DNA of 64,000 nucleotides from Chryseobacterium gotjawalense (GCF_030012525.1 NZ_CP124855.1:930001-994000), one strand, 5' to 3'. Positions 53,777 through 63,508 are shown, counted from the first letter of the stretch. Notes: generated by a model not told the origin, from the sequence alone. Made by a program: numbers and translations.

Positions 53777-54075
53777 CGTAACCTCAGCTTTCGTACTTCC
53801 CTCAGGAATACCATTCACAATTCACCCAATCACTCAAAAACTCAATCAACCATCACACAAAACCCCGAATCATCTGATTTTCTCAATTCACCCATTCACT
53901 CAACCACTCAATCACTCAAATACTCATCACACAGCATCCAAAATCCAACATCCAACATCCCGCATCATCTGATTTCCTCAATTCAGCCATTCATAATTCA
54001 CCCATTCACTCAAACACTCAATCACTCAATCACTCAATCACTCAACCACTCAAATACTCAATCACACAGCATCCT
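53777..54075 (+). repeat. CACTCAAT/CCAGCATC repeat, copy F, with gene fragment
   Basis: Starts with a 35-nt block (53777-53811) identical in 34 positions to 49346-49380, inside the hypothetical gene at 49127. Then CATTCACAATTCACCC, CACTCAAT, CACAGCATCC and CCCGCATCATCTGATTT words in at least two tandem blocks follow. The whole leads up to the leader of the 54225 gene. Confidence 0.85.
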
Positions 54076-54224
54076 ACGAGCTAACCTTTTTACAAATGAA
54101 CAGAATTATTCGGAATAATAACATATATTGCCGTAAATTTACAGATTAGCATCAGAAAACCCGGCTTCTTTGTTTTTTTTAAAGTTTTATACACAAAAAG
54201 ATACCTATTATTAAAATTTCCTAT

Positions 54225-54788
54225 ATGCGAAAATTTTTTATTTTGACTGTAATTTTTTCTTCACTGTCCGTTTTTTCGCAGACTGGCAGTGTAGGGATTA
54301 ACACTGACCAACCTGACCAAAGTGCAGTTTTAGACATTAGAAGTACCACCAAGGGGCTACTGATCGCAAGAGTGACGTCCAGTGAACGGGAAAATATTGC
54401 GCGTCCCGCAAATGGTCTGCTGGTTTACGATATTGGTTCTAATAGCTTTTGGTTATATAAAAATTCCCTATGGACTGAAATCATTTCGGGATCGCCCACT
54501 ATTAAAACGATCGTTAGTGACTATACTGTTACTTCTGCCGATAGCGGGAAGATATTAGAGTTTAATTCTGCAAATGATGTGATCTGTACCATTCCGGTCA
54601 ATTTATCCCCAGGACTTCAGTTTTCCGTCACCCAGTTAGGGAAGGGAAATGTGGTATTCAAATCAGCAGACAATAATGTTACCATCAAAAATGCATATGG
54701 CTTTACAAGAACAGCCTTACAGTATTCAAAGGCGGGATTGGAAGTTGCAGGTAATTCAGAGGTTATACTCTCTGGTGATTTAAGATAA
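54225..54788 (+). CDS. Exported surface protein of flavobacterial GINT type
   Basis: 187 residues, signal peptide ending VFSQ. The start of the mature protein, TGSVGINTDQPDQSAVLDIR, is a motif of many cell-surface proteins in this group, followed by GLLIARVTSSERENIARPANGLLVYDI and a small beta domain. The next gene starts 2 nt later, so they form a unit. Role unknown; adhesion or matrix function is possible. Confidence 0.75.
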   Translation: MRKFFILTVIFSSLSVFSQTGSVGINTDQPDQSAVLDIRSTTKGLLIARVTSSERENIARPANGLLVYDIGSNSFWLYKNSLWTEIISGSPTIKTIVSDYTVTSADSGKILEFNSANDVICTIPVNLSPGLQFSVTQLGKGNVVFKSADNNVTIKNAYGFTRTALQYSKAGLEVAGNSEVILSGDLR

Positions 54789-54789
54789 T

Positions 54790-55797
54790 ATGAGAAAACT
54801 TATATTCGTATTGCTTTTAGTATTTGTAAAAGGCCTTTCACAAGGTGTTTTACCCGTTAGCAGATATAAAGTACATCAGGTAAATCAAGTAAATCAACCT
54901 GTTTTAGATGTAATTTCCACCGGTTCTACGTTTGCCTACAGCTTAAGAAAACTGAGATCATCCTATACCGGTTACGCAATAAGGATCAGGAATATCAACA
55001 ACAATTCTACTGCGGATATTTTTTTTGATAAAAATGATGGGGTAAGTAATGTAAGCAATGCCGTAATAGTTACTCCGGGAACTTCCCCATATTCTGTCGG
55101 GCAGACTGTTCCATTATCCACCTTCAGGGAAACCAGTAATTTGTCTGTTGAGATTTGGTACAATCAGAACGTTTCCGGGTTTAATGCCATACAAAATACT
55201 GTTGCCAATCAGCCTTTTCTCAATTTTAGTGCGGGATCCGGGTTTTTACCGGCATTATTATTCTCCGGTACCAATTCAGCGAACAGCAGATTTTTAGTAG
55301 TACAGGGAAACATCAGTGAGATCTGTCCGGGTGGCCTCGGCTCGTTTTTATTGGTTACCAAACCAACAGCTAATGCAGTTCAGGGTTCTTTTGGTTACAT
55401 TAACAGCAGCACAAATTGGCGGTGGAGTTTCCATTTTAACTGGAACGATGGGAATCTCTATTTTGATGCGGCAGAACTTTGCTGTCAGGGTAACAGAAAT
55501 TTAAACAATAATGCCAATCTGAATTTATGGAAGCAATATAGTTTTGTAAGAGATGCCACTACAAAAAGTGTAAGAACAAATACCATAGCGCGGATGAATA
55601 ATTCTTCATCTATACAGGCAACCTCCAGCCCGGGCTTCGGTTTTGGTATAGGGATTTATATGGAAAATAGTGCACCTGGAAATATTACTGGCTACCAGGG
55701 CGCGATATCCGAAGTTATTATGTTTGAAAAAGCGCTCAGCAACCAGGAAATCATACCGCTGGAGCATAATCAGATGGATTACTGGAAAATTTATTGA
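54790..55797 (+). CDS. Exported LamG/concanavalin-like surface protein
   Basis: 335 residues, signal peptide (MRKLIFVLLLVFVKGLSQ). Residues about 45-130 resemble arabinofuranosidase-B-like catalytic-fold blocks without clear active site (YSLRKLRSSYTGYAIRIRN, NSTADIFFDKNDG); the rest is concanavalin-like with GYQGAISEVIMFEKALSNQE, the typical end of LamG-type domains. Likely carbohydrate or surface binding. Partner of the preceding gene. Confidence 0.7.
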   Translation: MRKLIFVLLLVFVKGLSQGVLPVSRYKVHQVNQVNQPVLDVISTGSTFAYSLRKLRSSYTGYAIRIRNINNNSTADIFFDKNDGVSNVSNAVIVTPGTSPYSVGQTVPLSTFRETSNLSVEIWYNQNVSGFNAIQNTVANQPFLNFSAGSGFLPALLFSGTNSANSRFLVVQGNISEICPGGLGSFLLVTKPTANAVQGSFGYINSSTNWRWSFHFNWNDGNLYFDAAELCCQGNRNLNNNANLNLWKQYSFVRDATTKSVRTNTIARMNNSSSIQATSSPGFGFGIGIYMENSAPGNITGYQGAISEVIMFEKALSNQEIIPLEHNQMDYWKIY

Positions 55798-56276
55798 AAG
55801 CTTAGTTAGTCCCGGAAGTTATTATTTTTGGTGAAATATTTTATTACTTCTGCCTCCTTAGATGACCGCCGGCAGCGTTTACACCGATGTAATCCGGTTT
55901 ACCTTCTGATATTTCATCCACACAGTTTGACAATAAATAGCTGACAGGGTGCTCCTCAGCACTGCCTGCAACAGTATCGCAGAATGCTTTCAATGATGCC
56001 GTTTTCGTCATAATATTCCCACTCACCCTGAGCTCCGGCATACAGTTGTTGTTTTTAAAGCTGGGAACGGAGCGCCGGCGAACCATTCCTGATATGCAGC
56101 CTTTATCAGCCTTTGCGGTTTTGAATACCGGCGGGACTGCTGTGCCTGGGTTTTACATCGCCTTTGCCGGTTCGGTTTTTAGGGGGAGGGGGAATAAAAT
56201 AATTTTAAAAATGTTACGTCTTCATAACCTTATCACCGGTAAGCATAGAATTAAAAGTAAATAGACTGCCTCTTTT
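55798..56276. other. Intergenic region, possible small leftward frame
   Basis: About 480 bp between convergent genes. A leftward frame at 55844-56086 encodes a plausible soluble string from an inner Met (MTKTASLKAFCDTVAGSAEE), but no family is recognised. It may be a remnant of a longer gene. The word CTGATATGCAGCC (56091-56103) recalls the repeat leader of copy E. Confidence 0.4.
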
Positions 56277-57914
56277 TTAGAATTTAAGTTTTAACGCAAG
56301 TCCAAATGTATTTCTGTTATCGTGTTTGAACATGGTAGGAGTAAAATCGAAGGCAACATCCGTGTTATTTCTTATACTGTTCAATTCCTTTACAGCCGCT
56401 CTATAGGAAGGCCCTCTCGCTGAAAGACCACGTACTAAGGAAACAACTCCCACAAGACCGAGCGTCCCCCCAAACCCGTATGCGCCCGCCTGGTAAACTT
56501 CTTTCATTCCGATTTCTGTTCCTTCAGACTCTTTTTCATCCGCTGAAAGAGAGTTTAAAAGAAAATAAGCTCCGGCTCCTCCTGCGAGATAAAGAACACT
56601 GCTTAAAAAATTTCCGGACCGTTCATTGTCTGTCGCGGTGATGATACGCTGATAGTGATTGATAAGACCATCCGTCGCGGTCTGACTTCCGAAGGTCTGT
56701 CTTTTACTTTTCATATACTCCACAGGATTGCCGGAAGACATCAGATACTGCGCTTTTATCATCTGCTCAATGGCCTGCTCATCTCCACGTTCTGCCCGCT
56801 TTTCATACTGGTTTACAATTTTGTACGCTTCGCTGTCATTTTGTTGCCGTCTCAACTGCTCGCGCTCGTATCTCCTTTCCTTTTCCTGTGCATCTTGCAT
56901 GATTGCCTGCGTAAACAGGTCGGTTACACCGCTCACTGCCGCTTCTACCTGTTTATTGGTAGCTTCCTGCTGCATCCTTTCACGCTCAAGTTTTGCCAGT
57001 ACATTTTCCGTTTCCTTTCTTTTAAGCTGCTCGGCAGCGGCCTGTCTGTTTTCCTGCTGATCTGAAGGTGCTGCGTTGTTCCGGGCCGAATGAGAAATCT
57101 GAGTGTAAGCCGTTTCCGTGGTTTGATGAATGCTTCCGTCCGGCCTCTTGATATAAGGAATACCGTTCTGACGAAATACCTGCACATATTCTCCGTTCAC
57201 CTTTACTTTTTCAGATAATTCATGTGAAGATGATTTAGCAGACGGAGAACCAGTAGCGGCGGGACTATTTTGACGCTTATCATTAGCACTCTGGGAAAAC
57301 CGCGAATTTTTATCGGCCTCTTGTTTTGCCTTTTCTTCCGATGCCTTTTTTTGTTTTAACTCATCGTCCTGTTTTTTCCTTTTTAATTCGTCTTCCTGTT
57401 TCTGTCTTTTTGATACCGCTGCAGCTCGGTCTTTTTCAGAAATATTTTCTATATTAACAATCCGGTAAGATACGGAAGAGATCATGCTGTACAGCAGACT
57501 GCCGGACGCATCTTTTCCCATTGATCTCCACGTATCTTTGGGACAGGAGCTCTCCGTAAGCCGAACCGCCGATCCTATACCATCGGTCGCATAAGGCTTC
57601 CCAACTGTTTGTGAGGGCTCGATGGTAATTCCATCTCCTAACGGGCCAAGTTGGTGAGTTTTTTCAGAGCCGCATACCAATTGAGCTCCATATTCTATAT
57701 AAACTTTAAGTTTGTCGGCGGTGTTGTTTTTTACCAAAATCCGGTAATCCTGCGTCATCACTCCAAATGCACTGTTCTTCTCCTGATACATTAATGTCAC
57801 ATGAACCCGTGGATCCTGCTGCGATACCGGAATGTCGACCATATACTTTTGCCCGGAGAGGTTAATAGTTTGCAGCAGAAGAAAAGCCGCCAGAAGTAAT
57901 TTTACTGTTTTCAT
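56277..57914 (-). CDS. Exported protein with long coiled coil, unknown
   Basis: 545 residues, signal peptide ending SGQ. A beta-type N-terminal domain (about 22-140, with two Cys at about 82 and 119) is followed by a charged Lys/Glu/Gln-rich coiled coil (about 160-385), with an embedded segment VKVNGEYVQVFRQNGIPYIK. A hydrophobic segment lies near 450-475 (FLSSVLYLAGGAGAYFLL) and a glycine-rich helix near 495-510. The domain order is unlike any family I know. Confidence 0.7.
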   Translation of the reverse strand: MKTVKLLLAAFLLLQTINLSGQKYMVDIPVSQQDPRVHVTLMYQEKNSAFGVMTQDYRILVKNNTADKLKVYIEYGAQLVCGSEKTHQLGPLGDGITIEPSQTVGKPYATDGIGSAVRLTESSCPKDTWRSMGKDASGSLLYSMISSVSYRIVNIENISEKDRAAAVSKRQKQEDELKRKKQDDELKQKKASEEKAKQEADKNSRFSQSANDKRQNSPAATGSPSAKSSSHELSEKVKVNGEYVQVFRQNGIPYIKRPDGSIHQTTETAYTQISHSARNNAAPSDQQENRQAAAEQLKRKETENVLAKLERERMQQEATNKQVEAAVSGVTDLFTQAIMQDAQEKERRYEREQLRRQQNDSEAYKIVNQYEKRAERGDEQAIEQMIKAQYLMSSGNPVEYMKSKRQTFGSQTATDGLINHYQRIITATDNERSGNFLSSVLYLAGGAGAYFLLNSLSADEKESEGTEIGMKEVYQAGAYGFGGTLGLVGVVSLVRGLSARGPSYRAAVKELNSIRNNTDVAFDFTPTMFKHDNRNTFGLALKLKF

Positions 57915-58018
57915 ATTTTATAGTTTTAATATTGTTCTGCCTGAAAAAGAGGAGAAACATGTTTTATCATCCTATTCATAACATAGCACAAAATTCTGTA
58001 AAATATCAAAATCACGAA

Positions 58019-58062
58019 ATACCCCATTTGGGGTATTTATTAACAAAATTTTATTAATTTTA
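58019..58062 (+). promoter_or_regulatory. Shared upstream element, copy 2
   Basis: Perfect palindrome ATACCCC-ATTT-GGGGTAT (58019-58036) followed by an A/T block AAAATTTTATTAATTTTA. Matches the element at 44819-44861 with few changes and one length difference. It lies 38 nt before the small gene at 58100. Confidence 0.6.
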
Positions 58063-58099
58063 CTTAATAGATGCTAATTTTAAATCAAATAACAAGCGT

Positions 58100-58216
58100 A
58101 TGTCAAAAAAACACCATCCGCTGATTAAAGTCTGGAGCATGCATCCGGGAAAACGAAGTCTTATTCCTGTGATCATCGCATTCCTCCTTACCGTGTTACA
58201 AGTCATCGCACCTTAA
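58100..58216 (+). CDS. Possible 38-residue membrane peptide
   Basis: A frame from ATG 58100 to TAA encodes a basic start (MSKKHHPLIKVWSMHPGKR) followed by a hydrophobic helix (SLIPVIIAFLLTVLQVIAP). The composition is that of a single-pass membrane peptide. The upstream shared element supports expression. Family unknown. Confidence 0.5.
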   Translation: MSKKHHPLIKVWSMHPGKRSLIPVIIAFLLTVLQVIAP

Positions 58217-58358
58217 AACCACTATAAAAATCAACTCCCCTTCCGTTAAAAAATAACTTAAAACCGAGTATCTCAAAAGCCCAAAGCCCCTTGTGACTGG
58301 TTATTTTATCGAAACAAACGCAAATAAATAAATCGAAAAATTATTACTTAGAATAAAA

Positions 58359-59075
58359 ATGAACTGTACAAACTGCAACAACAAAGTAAATCATCACTTT
58401 TGCCCCAACTGCGGGCATGCTTCAAAACCGAAAAGAATTGACGGACATTATATCATTCACGAAATTCAACACGTTTTACATTTTGAGCGTGGAATTTTAT
58501 TCACAGTTAAAGGGCTGCTTATCAATCCAGGGCAAAATATCAGAAATTATATTTCAGGAAACAGAAGCCGCCTTGTAAAACCTGTTATTTTTATAATTAT
58601 AACATCTTTAATTTATACGCTTATAAGTCATTTTTTTCATATTGAAGAGGAATATATCAAATACGAAGGATCAGAAAAATCTTCGGTTTTCAAAATTGTA
58701 CGGTGGTTACAGGCAAATTATGGCTATATGAATATTTTGACAGGTATATTTATTGCGGTCTGGCTAAAATTGGTTTTTAAAAAATATAAATACAACTTTT
58801 TTGAATTGCTCGTAATGTTATGTTTTGTATTGGGGATTCCAATGTTGATCTATGCTTTTTTTGCTTTTATCGAAGGAATTACGGATATAAGATTATTAAA
58901 CATCGCAGGAATAATTGGGGTGATTTATGTAATTTGGGCAATGGCTCATTTCTTTGAAAAAATGAAAACAGTTAACTATTTCAAAGCACTGGTCTGCTAT
59001 ATATTGGGATTAATCACATTCTTCATTTTTATATTTGCAATAGGCATAACCACTGACGTGCTGACAAAACATTGA
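58359..59075 (+). CDS. DUF3667 zinc-ribbon membrane protein
   Basis: 238 residues. An N-terminal zinc ribbon (MNCTNCNNKVNHHFCPNCGH, four Cys) is followed by the DUF3667 block HYIIHEIQHVLHFERGILFTVKGLLINPG and RSRLVKPVIF. At least four membrane helices follow (about 73-92, 124-145, 150-172, 180-235). Function unknown; common in Bacteroidota. Confidence 0.9.
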   Translation: MNCTNCNNKVNHHFCPNCGHASKPKRIDGHYIIHEIQHVLHFERGILFTVKGLLINPGQNIRNYISGNRSRLVKPVIFIIITSLIYTLISHFFHIEEEYIKYEGSEKSSVFKIVRWLQANYGYMNILTGIFIAVWLKLVFKKYKYNFFELLVMLCFVLGIPMLIYAFFAFIEGITDIRLLNIAGIIGVIYVIWAMAHFFEKMKTVNYFKALVCYILGLITFFIFIFAIGITTDVLTKH

Positions 59076-59182
59076 AAAGTACGATTAGTTACTTTTAATA
59101 TATTGGTAAATTCATGGACATCTTCTATGACGGTGACCACAGGAAATATTCGGCAGTGGCGAAAACCAATTGAAATAAAAAA

Positions 59183-59214
59183 GTGCGGAGAAAAAATTTG
59201 AATTTTCCCCGCAC
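59183..59214. terminator. Bidirectional terminator between convergent genes
   Basis: Stem GTGCGG (59183-59188) / CCGCAC (59209-59214), extended by GAAAA/TTTTC pairing, with A/T runs on both sides. Lies between the DUF3667 gene and the leftward TonB receptor gene. Confidence 0.7.
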
Positions 59215-59319
59215 GTCAATTGCGTTATGGATATCCGGAATCAGTAATAAAAATATTTTTATTCTGCGCCTTTTTAAGTGTAACGTTTAATGATCACGCT
59301 GTAATCCCAACATCTTTAC

Positions 59320-61707
59320 CTAAAATTCAAATATAAACCCAAAATACGGCAGCGGAGAAGACCGTTTGATCTGTTCATAATGGAGATTATAAACCTGCTC
59401 ATCTTTCGGTGCATTTGGATTATGTATGATGCCATTCCCGCTCGCGTCCCGCTCTAAACCAATGACAGGCAAAGCACTTGGATTGTCGGATCCGTAAACA
59501 TTCACCACATCTACATAGAAAGTCAACTGCCATTTGTTGAAAATCCATTTCTTTTCTACGCGGATATCCAACTGATGAACCAAATTTCCGCGAAGGGTGT
59601 TGAGTTGGCTGTAATCTGAAACCGGTCCGTTCGTAATATTCCAGTTGTACACGAGTTCACTCCTGTTGATATCATACGGTGTTTGCGGAAAACCACTTTG
59701 CATGCGGAATCTTGCACCGATATTCCAGTTTCTTTTAAAATATTTTCCACCGGTCAAGGATAAAATATGTCTGCTGTCCCAACTTGATGGTAATAAATCG
59801 CCTTTTGCATCACTAAATTTAGAATAACCGAAAGTGTAAGAAGCAATTCCGTAAAAATCATTGACGGTTCTTTTTTGCGCTAGAACTTCCACGCCATACG
59901 TTTCACCAGTTCCGCGACTGTCTAGAGGTTCGGTTCCCACCACACCAAAATCACCGCCAAGATTGGCCAGCGAAATTTGATTTCTTAATGAGAACGGATA
60001 GTTGCGGTATTTTTTATAATACCCTTCTAAAGTAATGCGCAGATTATCTTTACCGTTAAACTCAAAACCAGTGACGACCTGCGTGTTTTTAATATATTTC
60101 AAAGTATTTTTATTCACCAGATTCCCGTTTTGCTGAAAACCTAACGCCGTGTAAGTCGGCAACATATAATAGATTCCGGCATTGGCATTAAAGGAAAACT
60201 GCTCGGCAAACAGATACCTCAAAGAAGCTCTGGGAGAAAACTGTTCTAAAGGATTATTGGTAAGCTCAGAATAATTGCTGGCATCTAAACGGAATCCGGC
60301 AGAAACTTCCATCTTATTGTCAAATAATTTTTTTGCGCCCTGAAGATACAATCCGTACTGAAACAGATCGAGATCAGAATCCGACTGATCGGTAACCGGT
60401 CCGTTTTGAGTAACGGTTTTTACAAACGACCGGTTGGTAAAATTGGAGAAATTAAGATGGGCACCCGAGCTTAGTTTATAATCCGCAATCCGGAAATTAC
60501 GGTCCACCCGGATTTTATTTTCACTCTCCTGGGAATGATAATCCAGCAGTAAATTCTCCGGAATTTCTATATTTTTAAAATATTTGGTGGATTTATTATC
60601 GAGCATATTTCGGCTCCAGGTAAAAAGCCAGTTCCCGTTTTCTACCAAATGACGGTATCCCGTTCCGATGGTATAATTCCATTGTGGGGAAACCGGCAAC
60701 CTTTCAATTAATGTTTGATTGTACAGAGATTCATTGGCTTTTTCATTAAATTTAAATTCATCAAGCGCGCCTAAACCCAGAAAATAAAGTTCATCACCCG
60801 ATCGGAATTTTTTAGAAATTTTAAAAGTAGCATCGCTGTAAGACGGTAAAAACGGAAGTCCCATCGCTTTAAATAAAAACTGAAGATTGGATTTCCGTGC
60901 GCTGAAAAGTCCGGTCCAGGATTGATCTCTGGAAAGTGGGCCATCGGCCATCAACTGAATATCATCAAAACCCACCACTCCTTTATAACCGATTTTGTCT
61001 TTTCTGGCCTGCTTTAAATTAAATTCAAACAGCGAAGACAAAACGCCGTTTCTATTGGCGGGAAATGCACCGCTGTAAAAATCGACATCTTTAATAAAAT
61101 CAATGGTCAGGATTCCTTTCGGTCCGCCACTCGCTCCCTGAGTCTGAAAATGGTTGATCACCGGAACTTCAATGCCATCGACGTAAAATTTGTTTTCTGC
61201 TGAAGAACCGCCGCGGATAAACAAATCATTTCTAAAAGTCGCTGTGGTGCCCACTCCCGGAAAAGAAAGAATCGCTTTGGAAATATCCCGGTTGGAACCC
61301 GCATTTTTCTGAACTTCTTCACTCGTAATATTCCGCAGAGAAAGTGGACTTTCGGCCGTAGATTTATAGGCTTTTTTGGAAATGACGACCTCATCAATAT
61401 TCGCCGTTGACAGTTTGGTAAGCCCAACCGAAAAACTTAGATTTTGATTCGGCAGAACATCGATGTCTTTTAAAAGTCCTTCTGCATAACCTTCCGAAGA
61501 AACTTGAAACTGATAAACGCCTACGGGAAGATTGGTTAATGATACATTTCCGTCACCCCGGAATTGTGTTTCCGTGGCGTTTACCGTTACGGTTGCAGAA
61601 AGTGGTTTCTTGCTGAAATCGTCATATACATTAATATTGATACTTCCGGTTTGTGCAGAAAACAGGGACGCAAATAATAGTGCGAATAATAGGGATAATT
61701 TATACAT
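59320..61707 (-). CDS. TonB-dependent receptor with carboxypeptidase-like regulatory domain
   Basis: 795 residues, signal peptide ending LFSAQ. A CarboxypepD-like domain (about 22-100: VYDDFSKKPLSATVTV, VSLTNLPVGVYQFQVSSEGY) is followed by a TonB plug (about 105-230: ITSEEVQKNAGSNRDISKAILSFPGVG, DLFIRGGSSAENKFYVDGIEVP, GAFPANRNG) and a beta barrel ending PYFGFIFEF with C-terminal Phe. No SusD partner lies next to it, so the substrate is probably not a SusCD-type glycan. The DUF420 gene lies upstream of nothing but directly after its 5' end, in the same direction. Confidence 0.93.
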   Translation of the reverse strand: MYKLSLLFALLFASLFSAQTGSININVYDDFSKKPLSATVTVNATETQFRGDGNVSLTNLPVGVYQFQVSSEGYAEGLLKDIDVLPNQNLSFSVGLTKLSTANIDEVVISKKAYKSTAESPLSLRNITSEEVQKNAGSNRDISKAILSFPGVGTTATFRNDLFIRGGSSAENKFYVDGIEVPVINHFQTQGASGGPKGILTIDFIKDVDFYSGAFPANRNGVLSSLFEFNLKQARKDKIGYKGVVGFDDIQLMADGPLSRDQSWTGLFSARKSNLQFLFKAMGLPFLPSYSDATFKISKKFRSGDELYFLGLGALDEFKFNEKANESLYNQTLIERLPVSPQWNYTIGTGYRHLVENGNWLFTWSRNMLDNKSTKYFKNIEIPENLLLDYHSQESENKIRVDRNFRIADYKLSSGAHLNFSNFTNRSFVKTVTQNGPVTDQSDSDLDLFQYGLYLQGAKKLFDNKMEVSAGFRLDASNYSELTNNPLEQFSPRASLRYLFAEQFSFNANAGIYYMLPTYTALGFQQNGNLVNKNTLKYIKNTQVVTGFEFNGKDNLRITLEGYYKKYRNYPFSLRNQISLANLGGDFGVVGTEPLDSRGTGETYGVEVLAQKRTVNDFYGIASYTFGYSKFSDAKGDLLPSSWDSRHILSLTGGKYFKRNWNIGARFRMQSGFPQTPYDINRSELVYNWNITNGPVSDYSQLNTLRGNLVHQLDIRVEKKWIFNKWQLTFYVDVVNVYGSDNPSALPVIGLERDASGNGIIHNPNAPKDEQVYNLHYEQIKRSSPLPYFGFIFEF

Positions 61708-61742
61708 AAAGAAGTTGATCTTTTTTTTTTAAATAATAAATG

Positions 61743-62195
61743 TTAAATGAAATCGAGGGTCATTAAATACACGGTTAAAGCGCTGAATCCGGTATAAACC
61801 AATCCTGTAAACACGGCTATTCCCATCATTCTGTGGGTATTTGAGAATGGTCCGGGCAGTGTTTTTTCAAATTTCCGGCGGGATTTTATCATCAGAAAAG
61901 TCCATAAAATATAGGTGAGCACTGCGCCGGTAATATGAGCGGTGAGAATGGTTTTAAAAACCGGATTGTCCGCATGAGAACTGTCCTTGAACATGCTTCC
62001 CGATCCGCCGGAAAAACGAATAAGCAACTCTAATACCAAAACCGCCGCGGTGCAGAATGCATAAACAAAAGTTTGTATTTTTTTATGGGTTTTATAGTCT
62101 TTCTGTCTTGCTTTTTTAATGGCATAATAACTAAAAGCCGGCGCAATAAGCGTTACCACCAAAACGCCCGTCATAATGAAAAAGGCTAAACTCAT
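61743..62195 (-). CDS. DUF420 membrane protein
   Basis: 150 residues, four membrane helices (about 1-22, 42-62, 84-106, 125-147). The arrangement THKKIQTFVYAFCTAAVLVLELLIRFSGG and FKTILTAHITGAVLTYILW, then NTHRMMGIAVFTGLVY fits DUF420 (YozB-like) proteins, often linked with cytochrome oxidase. It precedes the TonB receptor gene on the same strand by 35 nt, so cotranscription is possible. Confidence 0.85.
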   Translation of the reverse strand: MSLAFFIMTGVLVVTLIAPAFSYYAIKKARQKDYKTHKKIQTFVYAFCTAAVLVLELLIRFSGGSGSMFKDSSHADNPVFKTILTAHITGAVLTYILWTFLMIKSRRKFEKTLPGPFSNTHRMMGIAVFTGLVYTGFSALTVYLMTLDFI

Positions 62196-62717
62196 GAAAA
62201 TCTATTTAATGCTGCAAAAATGCAACTAAGAAACAAGAAATTCAAATTTTATCCCTATTAAATGATACACCGCTTAATCTGAAATGAAAATACGCAGTGT
62301 TGACCAGGATGATGAACTGGAAAAACTTGCGGTAACCGCGGAATCTCAGGAGGAATTGGAGAGGCCTAAACTGGCTTTTGTATAATACATTTGGTAATCA
62401 ACACGCGTCTTAATGGGTCAACCAGGTAATTTCGCTAAGATCATCACCGCACCGAAATTCTGAAATACAGATCCAGTCTTTTGTGCCCAATAGGATGGTA
62501 AATCACAAGATTCTTCTAAAACCCTGCCATAAAATAGATTTCTGAACCTGATCTGGACTTCATTGCGGACGCATAAAAAATTAAAACACACCGATTGTAA
62601 ATTGAACGTTAATTTTGGAAATCTATAAATCAGCCTTTTACCTTCTATTTTGCTGCACCAATGTAAGAACGGTGAATAAAATCCATTGAACGACGATGAA
62701 TTTTTCAGTTTTTAAAA
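62196..62717. other. Intergenic region before the initiator tRNA
   Basis: About 520 bp. A 33-codon frame at 62284-62385 (MKIRSVDQDDELEKLAVTAE) is acidic and protein-like but lacks support. No other gene, RNA or repeat recognised. Confidence 0.45.
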
Positions 62718-62746
62718 TTGTTTAGAAATTAAATGTTGTATATTTG
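62718..62746 (+). promoter_or_regulatory. Promoter of the initiator tRNA
   Basis: TTG (62718-62720), 18-nt spacer, TATATTTG (62739-62746): a textbook Bacteroidota promoter, ending 11 nt before the tRNA. Confidence 0.85.
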
Positions 62747-62757
62747 CACCATAATAA

Positions 62758-62830
<73 letters not shown>

Positions 62831-62836
62831 CTAAGC

Positions 62837-62868
62837 AAAGAGAATCAGGAAATTGGTTCTCTTTTTTT
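62837..62868 (+). terminator. Rho-independent terminator after tRNA-fMet
   Basis: Stem AAAGAGAA (62837-62844) / TTCTCTTT (62857-62864) followed by further T residues, 6 nt after the tRNA. Confidence 0.85.
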
Positions 62869-63475
62869 GTGCGTTCTTTTGTTTTATAATGATACAGTCG
62901 GTTATTTTGACCAAAGAAGCACCAATGCTTCGGCATCCGAAAATAAAAACTTCAGATTACAACTTCGAGGGGTAAAAGACAAATCATTTTTCCTTTTCAG
63001 ATTATCCAAAATTTTCAGAATCCGGGGTCGGCAAGAAATTTCCACAAAAAAATCCCTATCAGTATAAACTTATAGGGATTTGTGCGGCACATGCTCTTTA
63101 AATATCTCTAGTCATAACCCTTTTCAAATATTACTATTCAGCTACTCACCTATTCACTCACCTTGAAAAAATGTAGGTTTTTGATTGGTTTATTTATCAA
63201 ATTTACTTTTTTTTCACACTTACAAAAACATCAATCTTAAATGTATACTCTCTTTCCGAAAAAAATTAAAGCTCAGCGCAACCTGGGCGTAATTAATAAA
63301 ACGACTACTTTTAATTGAATAATCGGCTTCAATGTGCAGAACACCAGATTATAATTTCAAAAACCAATAAAAGTGCAGTAGATCGCTCTTTAATATCCAA
63401 AATGCAAAACTTCCAAATTAAATTTAAAAAAGTGCACTAAATAACACTTATGATTTAATTTTTAAAATAATGATG
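62869..63475. other. Intergenic region before the hipB gene
   Basis: About 600 bp. It carries a hairpin AATCCCTAT (63051-63059) / ATAGGGATT (63072-63080), a possible terminator. Near the end, AGTGCACTA and ACACTTA (63431-63450) add half-sites of the hip operator. No gene supported. Confidence 0.5.
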
Positions 63476-63508
63476 TATATTTGCACTTAAAGTGTAATAT
63501 ATGACACT
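63476..63508 (+). promoter_or_regulatory. Promoter and ACACT/AGTGT operator of the hip module
   Basis: TATATTTG (63476-63483) fits TAnnTTTG. It is followed by CACTT-A-AAGTG (63484-63494) and AGTGT-N8-ACACT (63491-63508), which covers the start codon at 63501. Further half-sites lie at 63431-63450. Such palindromes near the start are typical of autoregulation by HipB-type antitoxins. Confidence 0.7.

Noticed and set aside
53636-53818. 60-codon leftward frame sharing GSTKAEVT with the gene at 49127
   Set aside because: Similarity ends with the 35-nt block; the rest is unrelated, so it is a fragment and not a gene.
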